A DNA stretch of 64,000 nt, taken from contig JAOSKE010000003.1 of assembly GCA_027493775.1 (NCBI GenBank), positions 202,350-266,349 of the forward strand, given 5' to 3'. Both the position numbers and the translations under genes were made by a program. This document shows, one piece after another, positions 30,405 to 39,293 of the stretch. The notes beneath the pieces are model-generated. The model was not told the DNA's origin, searched no databases, and worked only from the letters and a program-made list of their open reading frames with translations. This DNA is from Kiritimatiellia bacterium. Lineage in GTDB: Bacteria; Verrucomicrobiota; Kiritimatiellia; CAIVKH01. How positions within the stretch are numbered: the first letter of the stretch is position 1; every line of letters begins with the position of its first letter.

Positions 30405-31443
30405 TACGCCTTGCATCGATATACCTGATTATCGTGTACGGTCATACTGTCCCGACATCGGCGGAACGAATCCCAACATTTGATTCAGACTGTACGGCAT
30501 GGGCGGATGCGGTTCGCGCGGCAGGAGCAAAGCCTCCTCTTGAACTGTTAATCGACGAAGTCTTTTCCGGAACGTATAAGCCGCCGGACCTTGGTCGCTT
30601 GCGCTCTATTGCTGAGAAACTGTATGAACAAGACGTAGATATTCACAACGATTTTCCAACCGCGGAAGATTACGTCCAATGGAATATAGAGCAGAACACG
30701 AAGCAGTCGATGGACTATGCGGAACATTATCAATATCGCATCACGATAACATCCAACAGGTTCCTCGTGACATCAACCAACACGATGAAAAGACACGATC
30801 ACGTCTATCATGCTGTCGCCGGCACAAAGAATGGTCGCCATTACAACGTGGTTTCGATCAACAACGAATCCGGCACGCTCATCAAGTCGACTTGGTCTGG
30901 TGGCGTGAATGAATATGTGGAAATATTTCAATATGGAGCATTATCGAGCGGTGACGCGACAGCCCTGGAAACGATATGGAAGATTGTAACCGATAAAACG
31001 GACGACGCGCTATGGCAAGAACTCTGTGCTGGCGGGGGATGCTTGAGGTGAAATCGAAGGGGCTGCGCGTCATGATCACGAACGATGTCTTGGACGCTGA
31101 GGGGGTTGTGCGCATCGAATGCGGCACTGATGACGGAAGAGGGGCCAAAGCCTTTGTGATCGATAAAGCCGACGGCAGAGTCACGATGGTAAAGGAAGAG
31201 AGGAACGTCGAGGGCATAAAGCGTGTAAGGTGTAGCGATTTCGCACCCGTGGCGGGTAGCGGCGCTCTTTATCCTCGTACAATTGTCGAAGAGGAGTACG
31301 ACCCAGCGGGCACGCCCGTTATAACCAGAGCACTGACCGTCCGCTCGGTCGTTGCGTTAACCGATGACGATCTACGGCGCGTTGATTGGGACCTGCTTAA
31401 CGCAGTACCGACCGAAGGGGTGCCGCCCGGGGCTACCGAATAG
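30395..31443 (+). CDS. Unknown, probably secreted protein (frame interrupted)
   Basis: Starts with a Shine-Dalgarno (GGAGG) and a hydrophobic leader (LIRLASIYLIIVYGHTVPTSA). The middle has YAEHYQYRITITSNRFLVTST and GTLIKSTWSGG. A G5 run at 31034-31038 splits the frame; a one-base change joins LWQELCAGG to MLEVKSKGLRVMITND, and the protein continues to a stop at 31443, giving ~349 residues. The base composition is lower in G+C than the PLD genes, especially in 30400-31000. No domain was recognised. As last gene of the island's operon it may be a partner or target of the PLD proteins, but that is a guess. Confidence 0.6.
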
Positions 31444-31520
31444 TCGCTTGGGGTTGAGTCGTTTGGGGGCCGGGGCGGACCGGCACGGGGTCGCGGGCTG
31501 GGGTCAGGTCTGTATTTTTA

Positions 31521-31678
31521 GGTTCTGCTGAAAAACCCCTGCTCAAAAATATTTGGAAAATCTTTCCGAAAAACGACCTCGCCAAATGCCCCACACGCCA
31601 CGATCTCTGCCTGCCCCTTGTGTTTTTGACCCCCTTTTCAAGGCAGGTTTTTGCAATAGGGGGTTTTTCAGCAGAACC
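31521..31678. mobile_element. 158-bp MITE with 19-bp inverted repeats and 8-bp target duplication
   Basis: Perfect terminal inverted repeats GGTTCTGCTGAAAAACCCC (31521-31539) and its complement (31660-31678) flank a 120-base non-coding core. The element is bordered on both sides by the direct repeat TATTTTTA (31513-31520 and 31679-31686). An 8-bp duplication is typical of families such as ISL3 and IS1595. Without the element, the flanks join to a continuous GTCAGGTCTGTATTTTTATA-type leader of the transposase remnant next to it. Confidence 0.9.
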
Positions 31679-31726
31679 TATTTTTATACAATTGACCCAT
31701 CGGCATGGTTGCGCTTCATTGAATCC

Positions 31727-31885
31727 ATGGTTCGACCTTTGCGTATTCAGATTCGGGATGGGTGGTATCATGTTACGGCGCACGAGACGCTGCGGCAGAT
31801 GATCTTCACGGAAGAGGCCAGCTATCGGCACTTCTTGGAGCTTCTGAAGGAAATAATACAGACCCTATTCGCCTGCTATTCGCCG
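31727..31885 (+). pseudogene. REP-associated transposase (RAYT, IS200-like) N-terminal remnant
   Basis: The first ~45 residues (PLRIQIRDGWYHVTAHETLR, then MIFTEEASYRHFLELL) match the start of REP-associated Y1 transposases, whose usual motif is PLRIEFxGAWYHVTxRG. The part that would carry the HUH metal site and the catalytic tyrosine is missing: the reading frame ends where the duplicated permease sequence begins at 31886. It is a dead fragment whose 3' portion was lost at the island's right junction. Confidence 0.82.
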
Positions 31886-32114
31886 GCTCGCGTTCGCATT
31901 CAGCATGCTTGAGGTATCCGATGGCCTGATGCTCGCGCAGCGCAGCGATTTTTATCCGATCACCAAAACCATTTACGAACTCTTCCAGCTCATCGGTCTC
32001 GGGCAATATATCGCCTCCGCCCTCGGCGTGTGGGCGATGGCGTTCCTCGGCGTCACCATCGTCAGCGCGAGTTTGATTCTCGGCAAAAAGATGGGCGCGA
32101 TTTTCCGCGTTTAG
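31886..32114 (+). pseudogene. Duplicated 3' end of the ABC permease gene (right copy)
   Basis: Encodes the last ~75 residues of the permease (MLEVSDGLMLAQRSDFYPIT onward), ending in a stop at 32114 as GAIFRV instead of GAIFRA. There is no start or upstream half, so it is not a gene on its own. The first 123 bases equal the left copy; later differences are almost all silent, so this piece evolved as coding sequence before separation. It probably is the displaced original end of the gene, or the incoming one. Confidence 0.9.
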
Positions 32115-32228
32115 CAATTTTCTCCCCGAGATTGCTTGCCGCAATGTTATGATTCTGTTAGCGTCACCTTTGCACAAGGCGGGTTCCGCCCGTATGCGGT
32201 CCGCAATAACGGTAAGGAGATTGAAGGT

Positions 32229-33578
32229 ATGACTACTCCGGCTTTTCCGATTACGCGCATTGTTAAACGCGACGGGAACATCGTCGCATACGACCGAGAC
32301 CGCATCGCCACGGCGATTTTCAAAGCTGCCGCAAGTGTTGGTGGCGTGGACCGCGAACTGTCCATAAAAATTGCGCTGCAAGTCGAGGACCGCCTCCTCG
32401 ATGTGTACGGCCCCACGTCAACTCCAAGCGTAGAGGAAATTCAGGACATCGTCGAAGAGGTGCTCATCAAAACAGGGCACGTAAAGACGGCCAAAGCCTA
32501 CATTGTCTATCGCCACGACCGCTCCATGCAGCGCGCGGGACGCGATGCTAAAATGGAAGCGACAGACAACATTCCGTACAAAAAAATTTACGAAGTGCTC
32601 CGATGGAACATGGATCACGGCTGCGAGACCGTGGACGGACTCAACGGCATCATCTCACGCGGCGATCTACCGGAACTGATTCATGCCTGTGATGAGCGCT
32701 ACTCTGCTGAGGTTGCGGATGGTGCACAAAAAGTGATCGAACGCTTGGACGACGTTCGTATTGTCATCATCGCTGGCCCGTCTTCGTCCGGTAAAACGAC
32801 GACGACAATCAAGATGGGCGAGAGCCTCAAGGCTGCGGGGAAGGAACTGGTCGCCATTAACATTGACCACTATTTCTTCGACCTTGAGATGCATCCGGTG
32901 GATGAGTTCGGCGACTACGACTACGAGACGCCGCAAGCCCTTGATCTTTCTCTCATTAACCAGCACCTCTACGCGCTGCTTGAGGGCAAAACGATCAAGA
33001 CGCCGCATTACGATTTCAAAACCGGCAAGCGAACGCTGGATGTCCACGAACTTTCCCTTGGGCCGAATCAGATTCTGTTGATTGACAGTCTGCACGGCCT
33101 CTACGACGCGATGACGTCCGCGATTCCCTCATCGAAAAAATTCCGACTCTACATTGAGACGCTCGGACAGTTGCGCGACAGTCACGGCAACTTTATGCGC
33201 TGGGCGGACAATCGGTTGATGCGCCGCATGATTCGCGACAGTTGGCACCGCAACCTGCAGCCGCTGCAGACCCTCGCCCACTGGCATTACGTCCGTCGCA
33301 GCGAGCTGAAAAACATCATTCCGTTCATCGGCACCGTGGATCACGTTGTGAACAGCGCAATGCCCTATGAGATTCCGATTCTCAAAGCCAGGCTCTTCCA
33401 CTATTTCCCGGAAGCGATGAAGCTGTACAAGGATGAGCCAAAGCGCCAGGACGCCTACATCCGCGCGCGGCGAATCTTTGAACTGCTCAACGGCTTGGTC
33501 CCTGTGGAAGACGACAGCCCCGTCCCGCTGAATTCGCTAATCCGCGAGTTCATCGGCGGAAGCCAGTACAAATACTAA
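32229..33578 (+). CDS. Uridine/nucleoside kinase with N-terminal ATP-cone
   Basis: About 449 residues. An N-terminal ATP-cone (residues ~1-100; VKRDGNIVAYDRDRIATAIF, VEEIQDIVEEVL) precedes a P-loop kinase of the uridine kinase/phosphoribulokinase family (Walker A AGPSSSGKTTTTIKM from about residue 181, NIDHYFF, DSLHGLYDAM). Usual Udk proteins are ~210 residues, so the ATP-cone adds a possible nucleotide-sensing regulator, as in ribonucleotide reductase. It should phosphorylate uridine or cytidine for pyrimidine salvage. The ATG at 32229 is chosen over an upstream TTG because of the AAGGAG nine bases before it. It lies just right of the accessory island. Confidence 0.88.
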   Translation: MTTPAFPITRIVKRDGNIVAYDRDRIATAIFKAAASVGGVDRELSIKIALQVEDRLLDVYGPTSTPSVEEIQDIVEEVLIKTGHVKTAKAYIVYRHDRSMQRAGRDAKMEATDNIPYKKIYEVLRWNMDHGCETVDGLNGIISRGDLPELIHACDERYSAEVADGAQKVIERLDDVRIVIIAGPSSSGKTTTTIKMGESLKAAGKELVAINIDHYFFDLEMHPVDEFGDYDYETPQALDLSLINQHLYALLEGKTIKTPHYDFKTGKRTLDVHELSLGPNQILLIDSLHGLYDAMTSAIPSSKKFRLYIETLGQLRDSHGNFMRWADNRLMRRMIRDSWHRNLQPLQTLAHWHYVRRSELKNIIPFIGTVDHVVNSAMPYEIPILKARLFHYFPEAMKLYKDEPKRQDAYIRARRIFELLNGLVPVEDDSPVPLNSLIREFIGGSQYKY

Positions 33579-33726
33579 TAGAGTGTCGCAGCCGTATTCG
33601 AGTGCGGTGAATGCTGAATTCGACTGCAGGGTAGTGCGCCCTATTCTTTCTTCGCTTTTGCAGGTTTGGTTTTCTTTTGAAAGGGAGAATCAGGCGGCAT
33701 AGGTATTGCGGAATCCACCCGCTATA

Positions 33727-34845
33727 GTGGTTCTCTAAAGTTCTGACTTGATTGAACAGGTGCGAATGTTGTCAGGCGCTCTGTTGATGGCCCAGCAAAG
33801 AGCCTTGTCAATACGGGCAATGAGCGCATCGGCGTCTTTGGCCACGAAGTCGGTAAACCACTCCGCTTTGATCAAAAGCCACAGCCGCTCAATCGGGTTG
33901 AGGTCCGGTGAATACGGGGGCAGATACAACGGCTCGAAGCGACCCCACTGAAGCCGGGCCGCCTTGTGCCATGAGGCGTTGTCCAGTATGAGAAGTTGGC
34001 GTGGACGCGAAGGAGGCGGCAGCCGGTTAGCCTCATCCAGGAACGCCTGAAAGGTATCGGTGTCCGAATGCGAGAATTCACAGAGGAACGCTTCGCCCGT
34101 TCTCGGACATACCATCCCGGTCACGTTCATTCGCAGATGGTCGCCGTTTTTGGTGACCCGGCCCGTTTTGCCCACCTTGATCCAACGGCGGCGAGGACGA
34201 GGATCGCCCTCAATCCCCGTTTCGTCGCCAAACCAAAGCTCTACATCGGGGTTCTTCATAAGCGCTTGAAGTTCAAGGCAGAATGACTTTCGGGACTCTT
34301 CGTCCTGCCGATCCGGCCACGGTTGCGGCACCTTCAGCCGAAAGCCTTGATCGTGCAAAAAGCGCATAACCGTTGAATAGGCAACGGGCAGCTTGAGTTC
34401 ATCCCGCAAATAGCCATGCAGCTTGACCCCGGTCCAGTGGTGTTGATCTGCCAGTCCGGGTTGCTCAACTAGGTTCACAATCTGCGATACGCGGTCCTGG
34501 GGAATCTTGCGCGGCCGACCCGACCGAGCATGTTCAATCAGCCCGTCAATGCCGGCTTGATTCCATGCGTGTACCCAGCGAGTGAGGGTGCGCTCGCTTA
34601 CCGCAAAAAGCTTGGCGACTTGGGAGAAGTCCATCTCCAGCATCAGCGCATTTATAGCGTACAGGCGGTCCCGGCTACGCATGGTTGGGGCGGTCGTTAT
34701 TGCCAGCCGCAGCTCCTCGGGCTTGCAGTTTTCGGGATTTGGCAATGTCTTCGAGACCGGCATTTCCCAGCTTCATACAGCATCTCCCAAAAATTAAAAG
34801 TTTTTTATCACCCTTTTTTCAGGACAAAACTTTTGAGAAAGGCTC
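33727..34845. mobile_element. IS630-family insertion sequence
   Basis: About 1,119 bases containing one transposase gene. The ends are imperfect inverted repeats: GTGGTTCTCTAAAGTTCTG on the left and, reading inward from 34845, GAGCCTTTCTCAAAAGTTTTG on the right edge up to one gap. TA dinucleotides flank both ends (33725-33726 and 34846-34847), as expected because IS630 elements duplicate TA. Size and gene content fit an autonomous copy. Confidence 0.75.
33735..34763 (-). CDS. IS630-family transposase
   Basis: A 342-residue DDE transposase. The N-terminal helix-turn-helix part (FSQVAKLFAVSERTLTRWVH) is followed by an RPRKIPQD linker and a DDE domain with the acidic residues in WFGDETGIEG, LLILDNASWHK and LPPYSPDLNPIERLW. 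It moves the element by cut-and-paste into TA sites. The frame is intact and ends eight bases inside the left terminal repeat, so it may be active. It sits between udk and the acyl-CoA ligase gene and disrupts neither. Confidence 0.96.
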   Translation of the reverse strand: MPVSKTLPNPENCKPEELRLAITTAPTMRSRDRLYAINALMLEMDFSQVAKLFAVSERTLTRWVHAWNQAGIDGLIEHARSGRPRKIPQDRVSQIVNLVEQPGLADQHHWTGVKLHGYLRDELKLPVAYSTVMRFLHDQGFRLKVPQPWPDRQDEESRKSFCLELQALMKNPDVELWFGDETGIEGDPRPRRRWIKVGKTGRVTKNGDHLRMNVTGMVCPRTGEAFLCEFSHSDTDTFQAFLDEANRLPPPSRPRQLLILDNASWHKAARLQWGRFEPLYLPPYSPDLNPIERLWLLIKAEWFTDFVAKDADALIARIDKALCWAINRAPDNIRTCSIKSEL

Positions 34846-34917
34846 TAACGCGAAATATCAACGGCGGAGTAGTCCAGATAGGCTGTCCTGCGGCTGATCG
34901 CACGGAGGCGCGCTGAA

Positions 34918-34946
34918 TTGCCTTTGGGTCTATTGGACAATATACT
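34918..34946 (+). promoter_or_regulatory. Leaderless promoter of the acyl-CoA ligase gene
   Basis: TTGCCT (34918-34923), exactly 17 bases, TATACT (34941-34946), then six bases to the ATG at 34953. The start of transcription should fall on or next to the A of the ATG, and no Shine-Dalgarno is present. Confidence 0.65.
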
Positions 34947-34952
34947 CCCGCC

Positions 34953-36497
34953 ATGGCTACACTTGTTGAATTACTGCGCGAAAGCGCACGAAACTATGGC
35001 GTTCATCCGGCGATTTTGTTTCAGGGGCGAACAATCACTCACAGCGAATTTGGAGAACTCACCGATCGCGTCGCCGCAGGTTTGGCGGCGAAGGGGATTG
35101 TTGCGGGAGATCGGGTCGCACTCTACTGCGTGAATAGCGACGTTTTCGCCGCCGCCTATTTTGGCATCCTCAAGGCCGGAGCGACGGTGGTTCCGATCAA
35201 CCTCCTGCTAAATCCAAAAGAAATCGCCTACATCCTAAACGACGCGGACGCGAAGACTCTGATCTATCACGAACTCTTCGCGGAACAGGCGCGCTTTCTT
35301 TCTCAACTCGCGCCGGGAACTGCGCGCAGAATCTGTATCGGCCTCAGCAACCCGCTCCACGACATCTCGTGGGACAACTTGTTGAGCGAAGGAAAGGAAG
35401 TCCCTCAACCTGCCATTGCCGAAGATGATCTCGCGGCAATTCTTTACACATCGGGTACAACGGGTCATCCGAAGGGCGCGATGTTGATGCACCGCAACCT
35501 TGCCGCAAACGTCGCGAGCATTCGCGAGGCGTTACACCTGGAGCCGGGAAAAGACGTGCTGCTCTGCGTCCTTCCAATGTTCCACGCATTTGCCGCAACG
35601 GTCTGTATGATTTTTCCGCTGACCAACGGATGCACACTGGTTCCTGTTCCAAAATTCGATCCGCAAGGCGTCGCCGACGCGATTGCGGCGCACGGGGTCA
35701 CCGTCTTTGCGGCAGTTCCCAGTATGTTTAACGTACTGTTGCGCCTGCCCGCTGCGGAAGCGACAAAACTGGCTTCGCTCCATTTTGCCGTTTCCGGCGG
35801 CGCGGCGATGCCGGTCGAAGTGATGCGACAATTCGAGAAAAAATTCGGCAAGTTGATTTATGAAGGCGATGGGCCGACAGAGTGCTCACCGGTGACGTGT
35901 GTGAATCCGATCGGGGGCAAACGGAAGCCCGCTTCGGTCGGTCTGCCCATCCCTCGCGTCGAAATGAAGATCGTGGACGAGGAAGGCAACGAGCTTCCCC
36001 ACGGAACGGTCGGCGAAATTGTGGTACGTGGGCCAAACGTGATGAAGGGCTACTGGAAACAGCCGGAGGAAACTGCGCGTTCGTTCTTTGGGAAATGGTT
36101 CCGCACAGGCGATCTGGGGACGGAAGATGACGAAGGCTACTTCTATATTGTGGATCGGAAGAAGGACATGCTCATCGTCAACGGGATGAATGTATATCCA
36201 CGCGTGATCGAGGAAGTGCTCTTCCAACACCCCGCAATTCGTGAAGTGGCCGTGGTCGGCGAGCCGGACAAACTACACGGCGAAATTCCGGTCGCCTACG
36301 TCTCGCTAAAGGAAGGATGCGAGGTAACTGCAAGCGAGCTGCGTCAGTTCTGTCTGGACAACCTCGGTCGGCACCAGGTGCCAAGAAAGTTCAAATTTAT
36401 ACCGCAATTGCCTCGAAATGCCGCCGGCAAGGTGCTTAAACGCGAATTGCGAATGGAAGGCGAATATGAGCGCGGGGTGGATAGACGAGCGTTGTGA
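34953..36497 (+). CDS. AMP-forming long-chain acyl-CoA ligase
   Basis: A 514-residue adenylate-forming enzyme of the FadD type that joins a fatty acid to CoA using ATP. Visible motifs are the P-loop LYTSGTTGHPKGAM (about residue 165), the GDGPTECSPV loop (A5), the FRTGDLGTEDDEGYFYIVDR hinge (A7-A8) and the C-terminal AAGKVLKREL lysine (A10). The length is normal and no frame problem is seen. The gene starts six bases after a strong -10 box, so its mRNA is probably leaderless. It stands apart from the IS630 element, which ends 107 bases upstream. Confidence 0.92.
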   Translation: MATLVELLRESARNYGVHPAILFQGRTITHSEFGELTDRVAAGLAAKGIVAGDRVALYCVNSDVFAAAYFGILKAGATVVPINLLLNPKEIAYILNDADAKTLIYHELFAEQARFLSQLAPGTARRICIGLSNPLHDISWDNLLSEGKEVPQPAIAEDDLAAILYTSGTTGHPKGAMLMHRNLAANVASIREALHLEPGKDVLLCVLPMFHAFAATVCMIFPLTNGCTLVPVPKFDPQGVADAIAAHGVTVFAAVPSMFNVLLRLPAAEATKLASLHFAVSGGAAMPVEVMRQFEKKFGKLIYEGDGPTECSPVTCVNPIGGKRKPASVGLPIPRVEMKIVDEEGNELPHGTVGEIVVRGPNVMKGYWKQPEETARSFFGKWFRTGDLGTEDDEGYFYIVDRKKDMLIVNGMNVYPRVIEEVLFQHPAIREVAVVGEPDKLHGEIPVAYVSLKEGCEVTASELRQFCLDNLGRHQVPRKFKFIPQLPRNAAGKVLKRELRMEGEYERGVDRRAL

Positions 36498-36557
36498 GCG
36501 TATAGTGCGGGAACTACTAGCTTGAACAATTCCATCTTTTCTTCAGTCTAACAACCG

Positions 36558-38630
36558 ATGAAACGACTTCTCCTATTTCTTCTCATCTTGCCGTTCATCC
36601 CGCTCCACGCCGCGCCTGTACGCGACCGCTATGTCGAGGCGGAGCTGATCGCGCAAAACACCTCCATCCAGCCCGGCGAACCATTCTGGGTCGGTGTAAA
36701 GCTGACGATGGATGACCGCTGGCACACGTATTGGCAGAACCCAGGCGACTCCGGACTGGGGACAACGATTAACTGGACTCTACCCGCTGGTTTCTCCGCT
36801 GGCCCGATTGTCTGGCCCTACCCCCACCGCATTCCGATCCCTCCGCTCGTGAACTATGGCTACGAGGACGAGGTCGTGTTGCTCACGCAAATCACACCAC
36901 CCGCCCACCTCACCGAAGAGAATGTCTCACTGGGCGCACGGGTGGATTGGTTGATGTGCGAAGAACAGTGCATCCCTGGCAAGGCGACGATCACGCTCTC
37001 ACTCCCCATAAATCAGTCCACACCTGAATTGAACCCAGATAACAAAATCGCATTCAAGAGCGCGTTCGAGATGCTACCCGCAGCAAGCGACGGATGGAGC
37101 GCGAGCGCTCAACTGGCGGGAAATCAGATCGAATTGGAAGTGACCCTCCCCGAAGATTGGGCAACCGGTCAAACCGATGTGTATTTCTTTGCGAGCAACA
37201 GCGGCGTGACCGAACCTTCCGCGACACAGAGCGTCACTTGGAAAGGCCGTACGCTCCATCTGACAGTAGCCCGAGCGGAAATTGCATCGGAACCAATCAA
37301 TAGCGTAAGTGGCATACTCTACAGCGAGAGCGGATGGCAGAAGGACGGTAAAATCCCGGCGGTCGAAATTGATGCGCGTCCCGCCGGTGGCACCGCAGCA
37401 AGTTCAACACCCACCGGAGCGCCGGGCATTCGTATGACGGTGCCCGTGGCCTTGGTCTTCGCGTTCCTCGGCGGACTTATTTTGAATCTCATGCCCTGCG
37501 TGTTCCCCGTTCTGTCCTTAAAGGTCGTACACCTCGTCGAGCAATCGCGAGAGACAGAGACCTCCGCAATCAAACACGCGCTGGTCTTCTCGTCCGGTGT
37601 GCTTCTCTCCATGTGGGCACTCGCTATTATCCTCCTCGTATTGCGCAGCAGTGGCTCGCTGCTCGGGTGGGCGTTCCAACTTTCAAACCCGGCTTTCGTC
37701 CTCGCACTGACGTTCCTCTTCCTTTTAATCGCGCTGAACATGTTCGGTGTTTTTGAGGTCGGCATTGGTCTCGCGCGCGCGGGTGGGAATGCACAGGATC
37801 AAAAAGGACTTGCGGGTAGTTTCTTCAGCGGGCTTCTAACGACAATCGCCGGCGCGCCTTGCGCCGGCCCCCTCCTCGGCCCGGTCATCGGCTACGCCCT
37901 CGCGCAACCGGCAAATCTTGCGCTCCTTGCATTCACCGCAATGGGGATCGGAACCGCAGCGCCCTACGCGATTCTTTCCACAAACCCGCGCCTGCTCAAG
38001 GCGCTTCCAAAGTCCGGAAAATGGATGGAAACCATGAAGCAATTTATGGCTTTTCCGATGCTCGCAACCGCAGGCTGGTTCGCCAGCATCTACGCTAAAT
38101 TGCACGGGGGCAACGATGCGGTATTCCGCATCATGATCGCCTTCGTCCTCATCGCCGCCGCCGCATGGGTCTTTGGAAAATGGACGGCGCTAAATCGGAC
38201 AAACGGAGTGCGTTGGATCGCCCGCATCGCCGCCATCGCCCTATTCACACTCGCGATGCAATTCGCACTCAACAAATCCTCCCTCGTCGTCGAAAAATGG
38301 TCGGAAGCCAAAGTCGCCACCCTCCGCGCGGCAGGAAAACCAGTTCTCGTGGATTTCACCGCCGAGTGGTGCGCAATTTGCCAGGTCAATAAACGAGTGA
38401 CGTTGCAGAACCCTGAAGTCGCCGCGCGACTAAAAGAGAAGGGCGTTACGGTTCTCGTTGCGGATTGGACTGACCAGAACGACGAAGTCTCAAAGGGCCT
38501 CGCGGAATTTGGACGAGCTGCAGTTCCCTTCTACGTTTTCTACGGTCGCGGCCAAAACGCGGAGGCACAAATTTTGCCGGAGCTTTTGACCCCCGGAATC
38601 ATCTTCGAAAAACTCGACGCCCTGCCCTGA
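36558..38630 (+). CDS. DsbD-type thiol:disulfide interchange protein
   Basis: A 690-residue membrane protein. It has a signal peptide (LLLFLLILPFIPLHA), then a periplasmic N-terminal domain (ScsB/DsbD-like; VDWLMCEEQCIPGKATI carries a redox Cys pair), a central set of about eight transmembrane helices with the PCVFPVLSLK and GAPCAGPLLGPV cysteines, and a C-terminal thioredoxin domain with Cys605-Ala-Ile-Cys608 in TAEWCAICQ. It carries reducing power from cytoplasmic thioredoxin across the membrane to periplasmic proteins. A redoxin gene follows 25 bases downstream and may be a partner. A possible promoter is TTGAAC (36522) with TCTAAC (36547), although the spacer is long (19). Confidence 0.93.
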   Translation: MKRLLLFLLILPFIPLHAAPVRDRYVEAELIAQNTSIQPGEPFWVGVKLTMDDRWHTYWQNPGDSGLGTTINWTLPAGFSAGPIVWPYPHRIPIPPLVNYGYEDEVVLLTQITPPAHLTEENVSLGARVDWLMCEEQCIPGKATITLSLPINQSTPELNPDNKIAFKSAFEMLPAASDGWSASAQLAGNQIELEVTLPEDWATGQTDVYFFASNSGVTEPSATQSVTWKGRTLHLTVARAEIASEPINSVSGILYSESGWQKDGKIPAVEIDARPAGGTAASSTPTGAPGIRMTVPVALVFAFLGGLILNLMPCVFPVLSLKVVHLVEQSRETETSAIKHALVFSSGVLLSMWALAIILLVLRSSGSLLGWAFQLSNPAFVLALTFLFLLIALNMFGVFEVGIGLARAGGNAQDQKGLAGSFFSGLLTTIAGAPCAGPLLGPVIGYALAQPANLALLAFTAMGIGTAAPYAILSTNPRLLKALPKSGKWMETMKQFMAFPMLATAGWFASIYAKLHGGNDAVFRIMIAFVLIAAAAWVFGKWTALNRTNGVRWIARIAAIALFTLAMQFALNKSSLVVEKWSEAKVATLRAAGKPVLVDFTAEWCAICQVNKRVTLQNPEVAARLKEKGVTVLVADWTDQNDEVSKGLAEFGRAAVPFYVFYGRGQNAEAQILPELLTPGIIFEKLDALP

Positions 38631-38655
38631 GCGCCAACAACCAGGAAGCCGACGT

Positions 38656-39261
38656 ATGAAACGATTACTCACCATCACGCTCATCGCCCTGACCTTTTCA
38701 GCGCTCCCAACGTACGCGGAGGTTGCGCTCGGCGCCCAAGCGCCCGATTTTACGCTCACCGATATTAATGGGGCCCAACACACCTTGAGCGACTATCGCG
38801 GCAAGCTTGTAATTCTTGAATGGGTCAGCCACGGCTGTCCGTTTGTAAAAAATCAGTACGCCACCGACAACATGCAATCGCTCCAGCGCGACGCTACCGG
38901 CAAGGGGATCATCTGGCTCTCCATCTGCTCTTCTGCGGAAGGAAAGCAAGGCTATCTCACAGCGGAAGAATGGCCGCGCGTGAATGCGGAAAAACGGAGC
39001 GCCGCAACGGCAGTGTTGCTCGATGAAGACGGCACAGTCGGCCATCTCTACCACGCCAAGACCACGCCGCACATGTACATCATTAACGAAGACGGCACGC
39101 TGCTCTATCAAGGCGGTATTGACAGCATCCCCTCCACCCGCCCCGAAGACCTTGCGCGTGCAAAGAATTACGTCCGTGCAGCCCTTGACGATATCGAAGC
39201 TGGCCGCCCCGTCCAAATCCCCGAAGCCCGTCCCTACGGCTGCGCCGTGCGTTATCGTTAA
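38656..39261 (+). CDS. Secreted redoxin / AhpC-TSA-like thioredoxin-fold protein
   Basis: A 201-residue protein with a signal peptide (LLTITLIALTFSALPTYA) and a thioredoxin-fold redoxin domain: GAQAPDFTLTDINGAQHTLS, then the active-site segment WVSHGCPFVKNQY, and the cis-proline TTPHMYIINEDGTLLYQGG. Only one Cys is in the usual active-site position; a C-terminal YGCAVRY may supply a second. The family includes peroxiredoxin-like and thiol-reductase proteins of the periplasm. Placed directly after DsbD, it probably receives electrons from it. No shift is seen. Confidence 0.88.
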   Translation: MKRLLTITLIALTFSALPTYAEVALGAQAPDFTLTDINGAQHTLSDYRGKLVILEWVSHGCPFVKNQYATDNMQSLQRDATGKGIIWLSICSSAEGKQGYLTAEEWPRVNAEKRSAATAVLLDEDGTVGHLYHAKTTPHMYIINEDGTLLYQGGIDSIPSTRPEDLARAKNYVRAALDDIEAGRPVQIPEARPYGCAVRYR

Positions 39262-39293
39262 TTTCGGCGAGCTATCCGGCTCACGCAATCCCG

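Noticed and set aside
31886-32114. Short independent membrane-protein gene
   Set aside because: It is a copy of the permease 3' end with no start signal of its own.
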